NCBI RefSeq assembly: GCF_000002235.5
Contig: NW_022145605.1
Coordinates: 31,619,774 to 31,683,773, forward strand
DNA length: 64,000 nucleotides
Origin: Strongylocentrotus purpuratus
Lineage: Eukaryota > Echinodermata > Echinoidea > Camarodonta > Strongylocentrotidae
Direction of reading: 5' to 3'
Shown: piece after piece, positions 53,576 to 64,000 of the stretch
Numbering within the stretch: the stretch's first letter is position 1
Layout: each line of letters starts with the position of its first letter
Position numbers and translations under genes: made by a program
Notes under the pieces: model-generated
The model's input: the letters and a program-made list of their open reading frames with translations, nothing else
What the model was told of the DNA's origin: nothing
Database searches by the model: none

Positions 53576-55156
53576 TTGCTCTCACTTTCACTCTTCCTTT
53601 CTATTTGTTCCCTTTACTCTCTTTCTCAATATATTACTATAATATTAAAAAATAAACAAATAATGTTTGAACACTTAAAATTTTGACAGACAGAAAATTA
53701 AAAAAATATGTCACCAGTGACAAACAACAGAAGGCCACATGATTTTTGAGTGATGTGTATAAGGATATTTATGAAGCTAAGAACACCATTTAACCTCAAT
53801 AATCTGCCTGCTGTCAACCTCTCCGCTCCAGTTTAATCAGAATGATGCATTCCACAGCAAAGTGCAAATCATCAGAACCGGTCATGTAGAAAGCTATGCA
53901 ACGCCAACGGGACGTGACCTTTTCCTCGAAGTTTCCCGGGAATAGGAGCCATATTGCTACAAGCTTTTTAATTTATTTCATCAATCATCTTCATCTCCTC
54001 CTAAATAAAAGTCAATAATTATAAGCAAGGTTAGCATTGACCTCAGGGCATTTAGGGCAATTTAACTCTTGCAGTGCCACATTTAAGCAATTTTTCATTA
54101 ATGCTGATTCTCGCTCATTTAAAGCCCAGCCACTGCTCATCACACTGCGCAGTTTGACCCAGGAAGTATAGGTTAACTTTGCTTTACGGTTGACTGTGGG
54201 CCAAACCATAAAAAAGCCACGATAATGACATCATAGAATGAGATCTCTGTTCATTCAAGCGATTTTTAGAGACCATGATTCTGCAGAATCACGATACAAA
54301 ACTTCTTTTTTGTCAGCGTTTCACGTTTGCGTTTTGAAACATGTTTATTTTTATGACCGACAAAAAATCACTTGAAATCGCTTGAATGCAACCATGTTTG
54401 GAACTTAACGTCTTTGAAAACCGTATATGTATCTAGGGTGAAAAAGTGTCGCTTGAATTTTCCTACTGCCATTCTGTGTCATAAGGCAGAATTATGTAGC
54501 AATATTGAGGGCACTTTGTATCACCTTCCTTCTCAGATATATCTAAAGGACCAAATATGATATCGTCCGGTTTGAGCCACAGGGGAATTAACTCTGAGTA
54601 AAATGATATGAGTTAATGCCCTTATGGCTCCAAAGAGAATGTGATATCTCAGTCAGGCATGTGACCCATCTTGAGATGACCTTGAGCTTGGCATTTCTTC
54701 AATAGACATACAGCTGAGAGCCAGAAGGGTATTAACTCTACAATGCCCTTCTGACTCTAAAAAGAAGGCAAGACAGAAAAAGGTGCTCATGAAGGAGGTT
54801 TATTAATGTAACACTAATCTTTATACTTTCATACTGTCTGCTATTATGGCCAGAAGGGTGTTAACTCAAACCTTTCTAACACAGAGTAAATTAATGCCCT
54901 TCTGGCTCTGGAGAGTCTATGGTATTAAGTGGGGTTAAGGTCTGCTGATGGTGCATCAACCATGATAATTAGGGTGTCATCACCTTGGAAACTTCAGATC
55001 ATCTGCTGAAAGCCAGAAGGGCATTACCGCATGTCTTCATATATAGAGTGGCTATTTGCCACAGCTCAGTGGGTGACAACTGACCTGTACATTTATAGAA
55101 GACTTGAATCTGTGTGTATAGAGCGTACATGTCGATCCACTTTGAAATTTTCCTTT
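53576..55156. repeat. No gene; scattered AGCCAGAAGGGCATTAACT palindromic motif
   Basis: The motif or its complement (AATGCCCTTCTGGCT) occurs about six times between 54575 and 55030. Confidence 0.55.
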
Positions 55157-55525
55157 AAAGATGTAGACCAGGACTGATCATGCGATTGCATTATGAAAGA
55201 AACGTTGTAGAATCGATCAGAAAAGGTTGATCATCTAGCATTAAGTATTGCAAGGTTCTGGAATCATCAAAATGATAAGAAAATCAACCCAGTCTTGGTA
55301 AAGTCACAAGCACTGTACACAGAAAGATGTATATGGGAATACACTATATCTTTCCAGTCCGGATAGATACAATAATTTATCAAATATATCAATTAGTAGG
55401 CAATTTCCCAGCAAAATTTATATCATCACGTATTAGTCAAAACATATTCTTACACATGATTGGTAATAAGAGCTTCCATTTCTATTTTTGAAAGGGTGGC
55501 ATTTCCAAAACTGGTCTATACCTTT
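55157..55525. mobile_element. MITE, AAAGGTAAAGACCAGT family (copy 2)
   Basis: Closest in the window to 31396-31765; ends AAAGATGTAGACCAG and CTGGTCTATACCTTT. Confidence 0.85.
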
Positions 55526-55559
55526 AAGGTTTTTTCTTTTTTTTGTTTTGTTCTGTTTG

Positions 55560-55849
55560 TGTAAAATCTCTTAGACCTGCCTCTCTATCTCTTCTCTCTT
55601 CTCCCCATCTACTATTGAGTTACTCACTCCTTCTTCTAATTTTGTCACTCTTTCAAATTTAAAAGACATTACTCTCATCTTGTTTAATCATCCACACGTT
55701 TGCTTCTATTTAATTGTAGCAGCGCTCCAATCTTTCTCACTTTGTCAGTGTTTCTCTTCCAATAATGTCATGTAGTTCCCTTTCTCCCCCCCCCCCCCCC
55801 TCCTCTCTCTCACTCTTTCTATCTTTCTCTGTGTCTCTTTTCTCTCTCT

Positions 55850-55890
<41 letters not shown>

Positions 55891-55996
55891 TCTCTCTTTC
55901 TCTCTTTCTCTCATGCTCTGCCTTTGTGACTGTTTCTCTTTCTCTCTCTCTTGCTTTTCCACCCCTTAGCATCGACCCCTGAGAGTCTCTACATAG

Positions 55997-56035
<39 letters not shown>
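55560..56035. repeat. CT-rich tract and microsatellites
   Basis: Poly-C at 55786-55800 followed by CT runs to 56031. Confidence 0.9.
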
Positions 56036-56419
56036 TTCTGCCAGAACTCATTTGTCTCATCTTTCATCTTCATTACTGCAACATGACATGAAACAAAGTC
56101 TTCTAAATGCACTAGAGAGGGCCCCATTAAGGTACCTGATGTACTCGAACCAAAATGTCACATGTATGCTTTCTGAGGATTGTCTGAAAACGAAAAATAA
56201 ATGAAATAGGCTGGCAACCATTATTGCAACCGCCGACTCGGGGGACGTCGGTGATAGAAGCATAAAACCGCAGGGATGGGACATTAAAAGGAGAGATATT
56301 GTCTACAAGTCATTCTCAATCATCAATTGAGTCTAATGGGTGGCTCCATGATATCATTATTCAGACCGGAAAATTGCAATGAACACGTTCACAAAGACTT
56401 TCATGAAATCGAGTCTACG

Positions 56420-56705
56420 GGGGTGTTTCACAAAGACTAAGATCGACTTAAGTTGAACTTGAACTATGGCAGGCCGTTCGCGCCACTAGTTCCTCTAACC
56501 ATTCCTGGCATTGGTCTATCAAGGGACGTACACAAATGAGGTCCTAATTTTTAAGTTGTGACATGTCATATTTAGGCATTTGAAGAGCCATTCTTTTAAG
56601 GGAACATTTTTCCTTTGATGTTCCTCCACACTTGCATAATAACAATGAAAACGCTCACAAATTATTTTTCACCTCTCCTCAGAACTCCACCTTCTCTTTA
56701 AGCGC
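56420..56705. mobile_element. Composite of MITE fragments
   Basis: Starts with GGGGGTGTTTCACAAAG (family of 37030). It continues with GGCAGGCCGTTCGCGCCACT (family of 44910) and ends with the right half of the 49945-type MITE. Confidence 0.6.
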
Positions 56706-57563
56706 AAAGTGGTGTTATAATTTCATCTCAAGTAGTCTTGCTATTGCACAGGCAGCACGGAATATTTGCTTTAATGAAAAAGATCACTAATACACTGTAG
56801 TATCAATTTCCAAGAAATGAATCTTCTTAGCTAGGGCCTATATTTTGTATCAATTCATGTTTCATGTGGTATAATAGCAAGTCAAATACATGTATGGACA
56901 CATGAAATAGGGAGTCGTGAGACCTTATTGAATGCAGCCACCTTCATAAATATACTTACACATGTACCGAAAACCCATTCACTACAGATGAAACAAATTG
57001 AGAAAAAAATTACATAAAGGAAAAACAAAGTTCTATATGTAGTGCATTCAGGCAGTATAAATCATTGTACATGTCATATTTACTTTATAAAACTGCACTT
57101 CAGAAGGAAAAATAACAATATTGCAGTCATTCAGAATTGCTGGTAATACAGTACATGTATATATTAATCAACTATTTATTTTTCCATCTGAAAATCAAAA
57201 TTGTAAATCCATAAAATCCATCTCCACGTTAGAAGAAATAATATCCATATGGACTGATGTAATTTATCATTGAGTGACTAAAACTATTAAAAGTCTGTCA
57301 GGGTGACTATTTTCAGTTTTTCGAAAACAAAACAGAAGCTTTGTCGCCTCATGCCTGTAACTTTATAGGATGCAAAAACAGTCATTCTATATTTAAAAAA
57401 AAAAACAAGACATTATGTTGCCAGGGGTGACACAAGAAGTACACTAGGTATAAATGTGAAATCTATCTCCTGAGTATCCCCTAATGCAATTATGACATCA
57501 ACTCAACAAAAACAATCCTCATGGCCACTCTGTTTTACAAATAAACATATGGCCACTCTGTTT
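56706..57563. other. No gene seen
   Basis: AT-rich sequence without recognised features. Confidence 0.5.
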
Positions 57564-57830
57564 ACAGGCATCATTTAACAACGTTAAATCTGAGATGCAC
57601 GGCCTTACGTGTTATTAGTGTCTGTGATATGGTGTAATATTGAAGCCCTAAAAAAAATAGCTCTTCAAAATGACCAAGAAGTGCATCAAAAAGTAAAAAT
57701 CTTTGAGTGACCGGTTTTACCTTACTCGTTTTCCCTTTGATCTTGATAATCAGACAAGCAATATCATTGCAGCATGAACTAAATCCAGGATCTTGTTTCA
57801 GAATCTGAGACAAAGTTACCCAATCCTTTT
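57564..57830 (-). mobile_element. MITE, AAAGGGATTGGG family (reverse, deleted)
   Basis: Contains CATTTAACAACGTTAAATCT and ends CAAAGTTACCCAATCCTTTT; the middle is missing relative to 50613-51000. Confidence 0.8.
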
Positions 57831-57954
57831 AAAAAATTAAAAAACATGTACCGTAATTAACGTTGTATAAACCGCCTTTGTGTATTAACTGCACCCCCCT
57901 TTTTCGCCCTTAACTCATATCCTGCCATGAGACTGCTAGCGCGCTATTGTTATA

Positions 57955-58158
57955 CAGTGTGTCTCTAAAAAAAGTAAACCCAACTTCAACGGCAAATTTT
58001 CAGAAAACTATAAAATATTTACACATTATTTTTTCATGGTTAGATAGTCCAATAAGTCCTCTGTCCAATTATATCACTTAGGTTATCTGACGCTCATGCA
58101 TGACTGAGCATGATTCAACTTAGTGAACTGGTGTCAAATCATCACTGTGGCAAGTTAT
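57955..58158 (+). repeat. Left terminal inverted repeat of the mariner element
   Basis: Begins CAGTGTGTCTCTAAAAAAAG and contains GCATGACTGAGCATGATTCA near its inner end. The mirror copy is 59448-59648. Confidence 0.9.
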
Positions 58159-58287
58159 TTCTTGCTATTGTCATGCATTCAGGGCCTATTTGAAGTTAAA
58201 TTTTTGTCACATGTTAGGCCTATGATTACATAACAACTTCAGCAAAGGTTGTTCCTAACACAGGCACACTTCACATGCTTTCCAAAC

Positions 58288-59382
58288 ATGGTACAGTTGA
58301 CAATTGAGCAGAGAGTATTCCTGGTAACTCGATACCAGGAAACAAGAAGTTTCGTGAAAGTTCAAGATGCTTTTCGGGTGCACTTCCCCGAGAGGCAGCC
58401 TCCAACAAAAAGAGCCATCTGGTACAATGTGAGAAAGTATGCTGATCACGGAACCAGTTTGAACAGGAATAAAGGACACTCTGGCCACAGACGAACTGGG
58501 AGGTCTGCTGAAAACATCCAAGTGGTAAGAGAGGCCATCCAAGCCAACCCACGCATAAGCACCAGGAGAAATGATACTGGAATACCACGCGCAACTTTTA
58601 ACAGAATAGCAAGACTGGATTTGCATCTCCATCCATATCATGTTCATGTTCAGCACCAACTTCTACCAGCTGATTTTCCCAGACGACTTCAATTTTCACA
58701 ATGGTTTGTGAACCGGTGCAACCGAGATCGACAGTTCCTCCAGTTTTTTACCATCGGGGATGAAGCAACGTTTTCCATGGATGGAATGGTAAACACCCAC
58801 AATGAGCACGAGTATGCTGAACTCCATCATCCACCGGGATATGCTTTTAATAAGAACATGAGCAGGGAGAAAGTGAGTGTCTGGATTGGTCTTTGTGGCA
58901 ATGGTTCATTGGTGGGACCTTACTTTTTTGAAGGCAACATCAATGGCAGGGCGTACCTTGACATGCTGAACAATTTTATTGTGCCTGAGATGGAACAGAT
59001 CTTCCCCCGACAACGACGTGGAGCATTCCGCAGGGCCTGGTGGGCTCAGGATGGGGCCCCAGCCCACATACTTATTGCTGTGAGGAATCGTTTGACTGAA
59101 CTCTTTGGCAATCGCATCATTGCTCTTCATTTCCCAGTTGAGTGGCCTGCACGTTCACCAGATCTGACACCATGCGATTTCTTTCTTTGGGGGTATCTTA
59201 AAGGAAAAGTGTTCCAAACCCCACCGGCCACAATTCAGGAGCTGAGGCAACAGATAACAGGTGAAGTGAACCGATTACGACAAGATCAGGGAATGATCAG
59301 GCGTGCTGTCAGGGACATGAGGAGGCGTTGCGAGCTTTGCATGGAAAGGAATGGCGGTCATGTCGAGGGTACACATCCCTAA
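58288..59382 (+). CDS. Tc1/mariner-type transposase, DD41D
   Basis: 364 codons and a stop, starting MVQLTIEQRVFLV; an in-frame ATG at 58249 would add 13 residues that do not fit the domain. An N-terminal helix-turn-helix of the DUF4817 type (about residues 1-75) is followed by a GHRRTGRS linker, then a DDE domain. Catalytic acids by position are D158 (IGDEATF), D255 (WAQDGAPAH) and D297 (SPDLTPCDFF), with 41 residues between the last two. In this family the enzyme binds the element's ends and moves it by cut-and-paste in the nucleus. All motifs look intact and the frame is unbroken. Loosely similar to Tc1/mariner groups outside classical mariner (DD34D) and Tc1 (DD34E). Confidence 0.93.
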   Translation: MVQLTIEQRVFLVTRYQETRSFVKVQDAFRVHFPERQPPTKRAIWYNVRKYADHGTSLNRNKGHSGHRRTGRSAENIQVVREAIQANPRISTRRNDTGIPRATFNRIARLDLHLHPYHVHVQHQLLPADFPRRLQFSQWFVNRCNRDRQFLQFFTIGDEATFSMDGMVNTHNEHEYAELHHPPGYAFNKNMSREKVSVWIGLCGNGSLVGPYFFEGNINGRAYLDMLNNFIVPEMEQIFPRQRRGAFRRAWWAQDGAPAHILIAVRNRLTELFGNRIIALHFPVEWPARSPDLTPCDFFLWGYLKGKVFQTPPATIQELRQQITGEVNRLRQDQGMIRRAVRDMRRRCELCMERNGGHVEGTHP

Positions 59383-59447
59383 GCTATGCTTGTAAGAAAT
59401 CAGACATTTCCTATGTCATTTGATTGATGAACTTCCAGTGCAATTCT

Positions 59448-59648
59448 AACTTGCCACAGTGATGATTTCACACCCATTCACTAAGTTGAATCATGCTCAG
59501 TCATGCATGAGAGTTACATAACCTACGTGGTATCATTGGACAGAGGACTTATTGGACTATCTAACCATAAAAAATAATGTGTAAATATTTTATAGTTTTC
59601 TGAAAATTTGCCGTTGAAGTTGGGTTTACTTTTTTTAGAGACACACTG
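59448..59648 (-). repeat. Right terminal inverted repeat of the mariner element
   Basis: Reverse complement of the left repeat with scattered changes, mostly in the inner part. Confidence 0.9.
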
Positions 59649-60035
59649 TAGTGCTCTGTGCACGCGAGCGCGCTATCGATTGAACGCCACGTTCATGCTA
59701 GCGAGCCATCGCTACTATGCTTTGTGCACGCAAGGGCGCATATGTAATAACAGTCATTGTTCATGCCCATTGCACCGTGCTGAGTGCTTTTGCAGCGCTA
59801 TTGAAAGTACCATCGCTGCATCAGATTATCGGCTTTGGATTACGCATCTTTGTATACAACAGTCAGATTGGATTTTCTCGAGCAATTTAGCGAATTGTTT
59901 TTTGTAAAGATTTAAATAACACGCGTTTGAACCAACCTTAAAATTAACTTGGCACACAGGAGATTTGTGGGTGGCACAATAGGGATTAGCACTGTGGCAC
60001 TGGGTGCATTGTATGGGTGGCAGCTTAAGAGTTAA

Positions 60036-62072
60036 AAAAAAAAAAAAAAAAAAAAATTGCTGAGGTTTTTTTTGTGTGTGTGTAAGATCATTGGTGTAAA
60101 TTAAAAAAAACAGTAGGGGACCTAGGATAGAATCTTGTGGTACACCATGTATTAAAAGAAAAATTTAGAGGAATTATTATTAACAGGCTTCCTTCGACAT
60201 GTTTCAATACGAATCATCATTTCTAGGGGAAAATATGTGGTCTTTATAGACAGATGGTCTTTCTATACAGGTGGTTGCGACATTAGGTTGGACTGTATTA
60301 TAACAGTACCTAATAAGTATGGCAACCTGAAAGGCAGAGTTACCAACACTACAGCACTATGCATGTCATAAAATGAGATCGTAATGATATGTTCTCCTCT
60401 CCATCTTATTACGATGCAGAATGTGTACGAGTGTGACGTGCACTATCAGCCTAACTGAAAGTGTTTCCACATCGGCCCAAGATTGCATTTGGTTCTCAAC
60501 CATTTATGAATGAATATTGCCGAGCTGATTGCTTATGTTTGATTATCAGGACATTACTAGTTTTCTCATAATTTTTATTAAAATCAGGATTGTGTCACAT
60601 CTGGCAAACAACTGAAGTAGCTTTCAATTGTTGTTATGAATGCCTCTCGAAAATATGAGAGTTTTAAATCAGCATTTCATTATTTCTCTGACATAATAGT
60701 ATTATTTCTAATATTTTTTTATAATCTTCTTCTGTATATGTTGCATGAATATTCTGTATTCTGTAAATTTGCATGAATAGTTACTTAATCATTCCAGAAG
60801 AAAAAAAGGCTGCAAAGACAAAAATTACAGATACGGTACAGTACTACATTGTAACTGCTGGTAACCAAAATGGTAACCAAAATGGTGGTGAATCTATTTA
60901 TTACTTCATGAATGAGTTGATGCCCTTCATGCTCTCAGCACATGTAATGTGAGATGGTAGCGTGTTTGAATTTTCACAGATTAAGAAATCTTCAGAACAA
61001 TTAAGCAACAGTGATTCAGTCATTTCATCTCACTTCACTTTCGTTCTCACTTATGTTTATCCATAAGCATACATGTACCTAATATGCTGAGTACAGCATC
61101 TTGCCGTTGAAATCAATAAACAGGTGCACACACGTATGTTCTCTCGTTATATGAGATCCTCATTTCCTTCATTAGCCTGCTAAAGCTAATTGGGCTACTC
61201 ACTATTCAACACAGCTCTGAGCTCCCATCCAAAAGATTCATCGCATGGCCTAATTACTGTATTAAAAACCCATTTAAAAATGAGGTTCCAGTAATGAATA
61301 ATACATGTAAGTATGTGACACAAGTCCAGAGCATGATACTCTAGTTCCCCGATACTCTAGTTCCCAGATGTTCATCTAAAGTTATGTTCTAGCATCGACC
61401 AATATCCAATTAGAATATCACAAATAGGGATCTAATTCAACTCATCTTTATCTATTTATAATTTTTCTGTATTATTTTTTACACAGTAGATCAATAAGCA
61501 ACAGAAATCAGGGCATATCATTGCAAATTTGTCATAGAACTTGAGCATTTATTATAATAAGTTTTGTGAAACAGAGCCCAGTACATGACTTGTGTCGATG
61601 CTTATATGGAACAACAAATCAGCCACAGTATTCACATATCGTTGGCATTACTAAGAACTCACAAATCCGTACAGATACACATGTATAATGGATTCCTTGG
61701 TTCATAAAAATGCAGACGATATATTTTAAACATGGAAAGGGGCTACTTTGCATATTTTAGAATAACCACACCCAAAGCAATGAATTTGCTCTATCAATAT
61801 TTTTTGTTTCTACCTTTTAAATCATACTTCTACCCATATATCATGGAGTGCACTTTGTTGAATAAATGATTGACGACTAATACTACTAACTGAACATGTA
61901 TCAAGCTCCAATAAGCAATAGAGGAAATACAAGACAGGTGCAAGTGTCGAGAGAATAGAGTAAGCAACATTTCGTGAAATCATTTCAAACTTGGATGCAC
62001 CAAGATTTTCTTTCTTTTTATTGGACAATGCTGGTCACACAAATTGTTGACATTTTCACCTATATGTTACCG
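60036..62072. other. No gene; one MITE fragment
   Basis: 60195-60295 is a truncated right half of the CAGTSAAACCT family, ending GGTTGGACTG before TA. The rest is AT-rich without recognised exons. Confidence 0.6.
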
Positions 62073-62338
62073 GAGTGTTGGCTCAGTCAGTAGAGCGTCC
62101 GCCTCACAACCGGGAGGTCGTGGGTTCGAACCCCGGCCGCGTCATACCAAAAGACGTTAAAATATGGGAGTTGTTGCTACCTTGTTTGGTGTTCAACAAT
62201 AAGGGATAGAGCAACTTCGATCTCGCGCTGCTCAGTGGCTGCCGGGCTCACGATCAATTGGGCAAAGAGAATTTCTGTTTTGGTTTAATAAAATTTGGAG
62301 TGGACTATTAGGCTATTCTTATTATTATTATTATTATG
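62073..62338 (+). mobile_element. tRNA-derived SINE-like element, second family
   Basis: The head has A box TGGCTCAGTCAGTAGAG and B box GGTTCGAACCC. The body includes AAAAGACGTTAAAATATGGG and the tail is (ATT)n. The acceptor stem does not pair, so it is not a functional tRNA gene. It differs in head and body from the 17435/53118 family. Confidence 0.8.
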
Positions 62339-63368
62339 TACGATAAAGTTACACTGTAATGGCTTTTTAAGAGGAGACATTGACAAGTGCCTCTGTTATC
62401 ATAAATTCTTTTGACATTTGATTCTTATAACCTGTGGGAAATACACAAGACGGTTAGATCTAGCATCACTCCGCTTTCTCTCGTTCTTGACATCAACCTC
62501 AAGATGTGGGACTGACAAATGAGAAGGGATGAAAGTATAGATTCGGATTCAAGAGAATTTAGAGGGCCCAGACATGGATCAAACCAGGATGAACAGGGAT
62601 TTTATTTATTTGATTGGAAAAAGCTGAGAGAGAAGTGCTTTTTGGCATCTGACAATCATTGATTGACGGGGCTTTGAATTGCGCATGAACAGATTAGTGT
62701 CTCTCGGGATATTACAGTATTGTTTACAACTTGTACACAACATGAAGGTTTCCCACTTCTATTTTGATTAAATTTTAAAAAATCTTGTTTACTTAGTCAG
62801 GCTACATTTTACTCCAAACTGTATTTCATCAAAGATATCATATTCTTATACGGTATAATGATTGCAAATGGACTTTTAGGTAAGGATTTAGGCTAGGATT
62901 TAAGTTTAAGATTAAGGTCATGGGTAGGTGCAGGTATAGTTTCAGAACAGGTATAGTTTCAGAAAACTGTACCGAGAGGGAGACCCTGAATCAACTGGGA
63001 AGAGAATGTCGAGAACTGGAGTGGACTAAAACTTCAAGAGTGCACCAGAATGGTAGAAGATAGAGTAAAATTGGAGATGTTGCAATCAACCTCCAAACCG
63101 GGAGAAGATACAGATAGATAGAGTAAGGTCTAAGGATTCAACCAATTATTAATCATGTTAGATGGTAACGAGAGAACAACTGCTACTGTCATACAGTCAC
63201 ATATTGTCAATCTTCTCTCATGAAAATAAAGTATTAATGTTTCAACTTGTCTACAGCATGATGAAACATCTAATATTGCTCAACACTGGACCTTGTTGGC
63301 CTTCAGAATAATCTCAAGGCTCCCAAACTTGAAAATTTGAATAGGGAAACAAGGCAAACAAACCCTAA
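62339..63368. other. No gene seen
   Basis: No exon. A short direct repeat (GGTATAGTTTCAGAA) lies at 62932 and 62949. Confidence 0.5.
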
Positions 63369-63522
63369 GGCCCAAATTCTCAAAGGAGGTTTGTCGACAA
63401 ACCTTGGTTTTTGTGCGTCATTTGTTTTTACAAACCAGGTTTGTAAAAAAAATGTGTAAAAACGTGTCATATGACGGATGAAAACCAAGGTTTGTCGACA
63501 AACCTCCTTTGTGAATTCGGGC
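63369..63522. mobile_element. MITE with GGAGGTTTGTCGACAAACC arms
   Basis: 154 bp; inverted ends of about 50 bp include CAAAGGAGGTTTGTCGACAA, itself partly palindromic. Non-coding. Confidence 0.85.
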
Positions 63523-64000
63523 CACAAAGTGTAAGGCGGAGGAGGGGGGGGGGGGGGGGGAGGGGTCAAGCCCGACATCCTGTGAACATACTAAATGTGG
63601 AGCCCTGCTAAAATGGAAATATGAGAAAATTGTATCTGGATGGCACACGCACTGAACATTAACTACATGTTCAAATACTTCTTCCCTTTCCAAATCCAAA
63701 GCACATGGACAAACACACTTGAACAACAGAGAGATAGAGTTGCATGGACCAGTGTTTACATGGCCGCTGAGGGATGTTATTTCTGGCTTGTTTTTACTGT
63801 ATTCCAAGCCATTGCAAGGAAGATGATCAAGATGGGGCATTTCACTCAGAATAGAAGTTGCAGTCAACAACAGACTATTCCAGGATTTTTCTAAGTACTC
63901 CTTATTTGATACACAGAGCTCTATTAGTTTTTTATTCAAAAAAATGTTCTCTCAATTGAAAACAAGGAAAATGTAAATTGTAAAACACTTTACCATGTGT
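63523..64000. other. No gene seen
   Basis: A poly-G run of about 19 at 63542-63560, then unremarkable sequence to the window end. Confidence 0.5.

Larger units (their letters stand above)
57955..59648 (+). mobile_element. Tc1/mariner (DD41D) transposon, complete-looking
   Basis: 1,694 bp with inverted ends of about 200 bp (57955-58158 and 59448-59648) that differ at few positions. Termini are CAGTGTGTCTCT, with TA on both sides. One uninterrupted transposase frame lies inside. The closely matching ends and open frame point to recent insertion. The target is the piggyBac-like element; an uninterrupted copy with the undivided TA site lies at 21001-21628. Confidence 0.93.
57914..60031. mobile_element. 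piggyBac-like non-autonomous element split by a mariner element
   Basis: Flanked by TTAA (57910-57913 and 60032-60035). The two halves (57914-57954 and 59649-60031) align with 21001-21628 except for about 200 bp missing here. Without the insert it is about 420 bp. No transposase of its own. Confidence 0.75.

Noticed and set aside
62073-62150. A tRNA gene
   Set aside because: A and B boxes are good but the acceptor stem does not pair, and a SINE body and ATT tail follow.

Overview
The window is animal genomic DNA, most likely from a marine invertebrate and probably an echinoderm such as a sea urchin. The reasons are an intron-rich synaptic gene, many short inverted-repeat DNA elements, tRNA-derived SINE-like repeats ending in ATT microsatellites, abundant tacatgta motifs and long GA/CT, poly-G and poly-C tracts. 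The species call is inference. There is no bacterial, viral or CRISPR content.

The one confident host gene is a rabphilin-3A-like gene on the minus strand. I could assemble 13 exons between 20099 and 4245, and every splice phase joins cleanly. They give 639 codons ending in a stop. In order they encode the C-terminal end of the Rab-binding helix, a complete 8-cysteine zinc finger, the SGAWFFK motif, a basic then acidic then Gly-rich linker, C2A, C2B and the C-terminal WHTL motif. The protein would act on synaptic or secretory vesicles as a Rab3/Rab27 effector and calcium/phospholipid sensor. The start codon and the exon(s) for the N-terminal helix were not found, so the roughly 44 kb to the right of 20100 is either a very long 5' intron or intergenic DNA.

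The region left of 4245 (3' UTR and intergenic) holds an inverted-repeat element whose interior is a 78-bp satellite (2801-4218), starting 26 bp beyond the stop codon. Two introns of the gene are built from serial copies of the end of the preceding exon and its splice donor. A 484-bp tandem duplication also carries about two thirds of the zinc-finger exon. An intact-looking spare mini-exon lies at 16551-16595.

From 20100 to 64000 I see mobile elements and tandem repeats. These include a whole-looking Tc1/mariner element of the DD41D type (57955-59648) inserted in a TTAA-flanked piggyBac-like element, with the empty-site relative at 21001-21628. There are also six copies of a 97-bp nearly palindromic element with 4-bp target duplications, several MITE families of 150-400 bp, SINE-like copies, and degenerate tandem arrays at 33.1-35.1, 42.9-44.2 and 45.1-46.7 kb. 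One plus-strand exon candidate (about 52160-52485) could not be identified.
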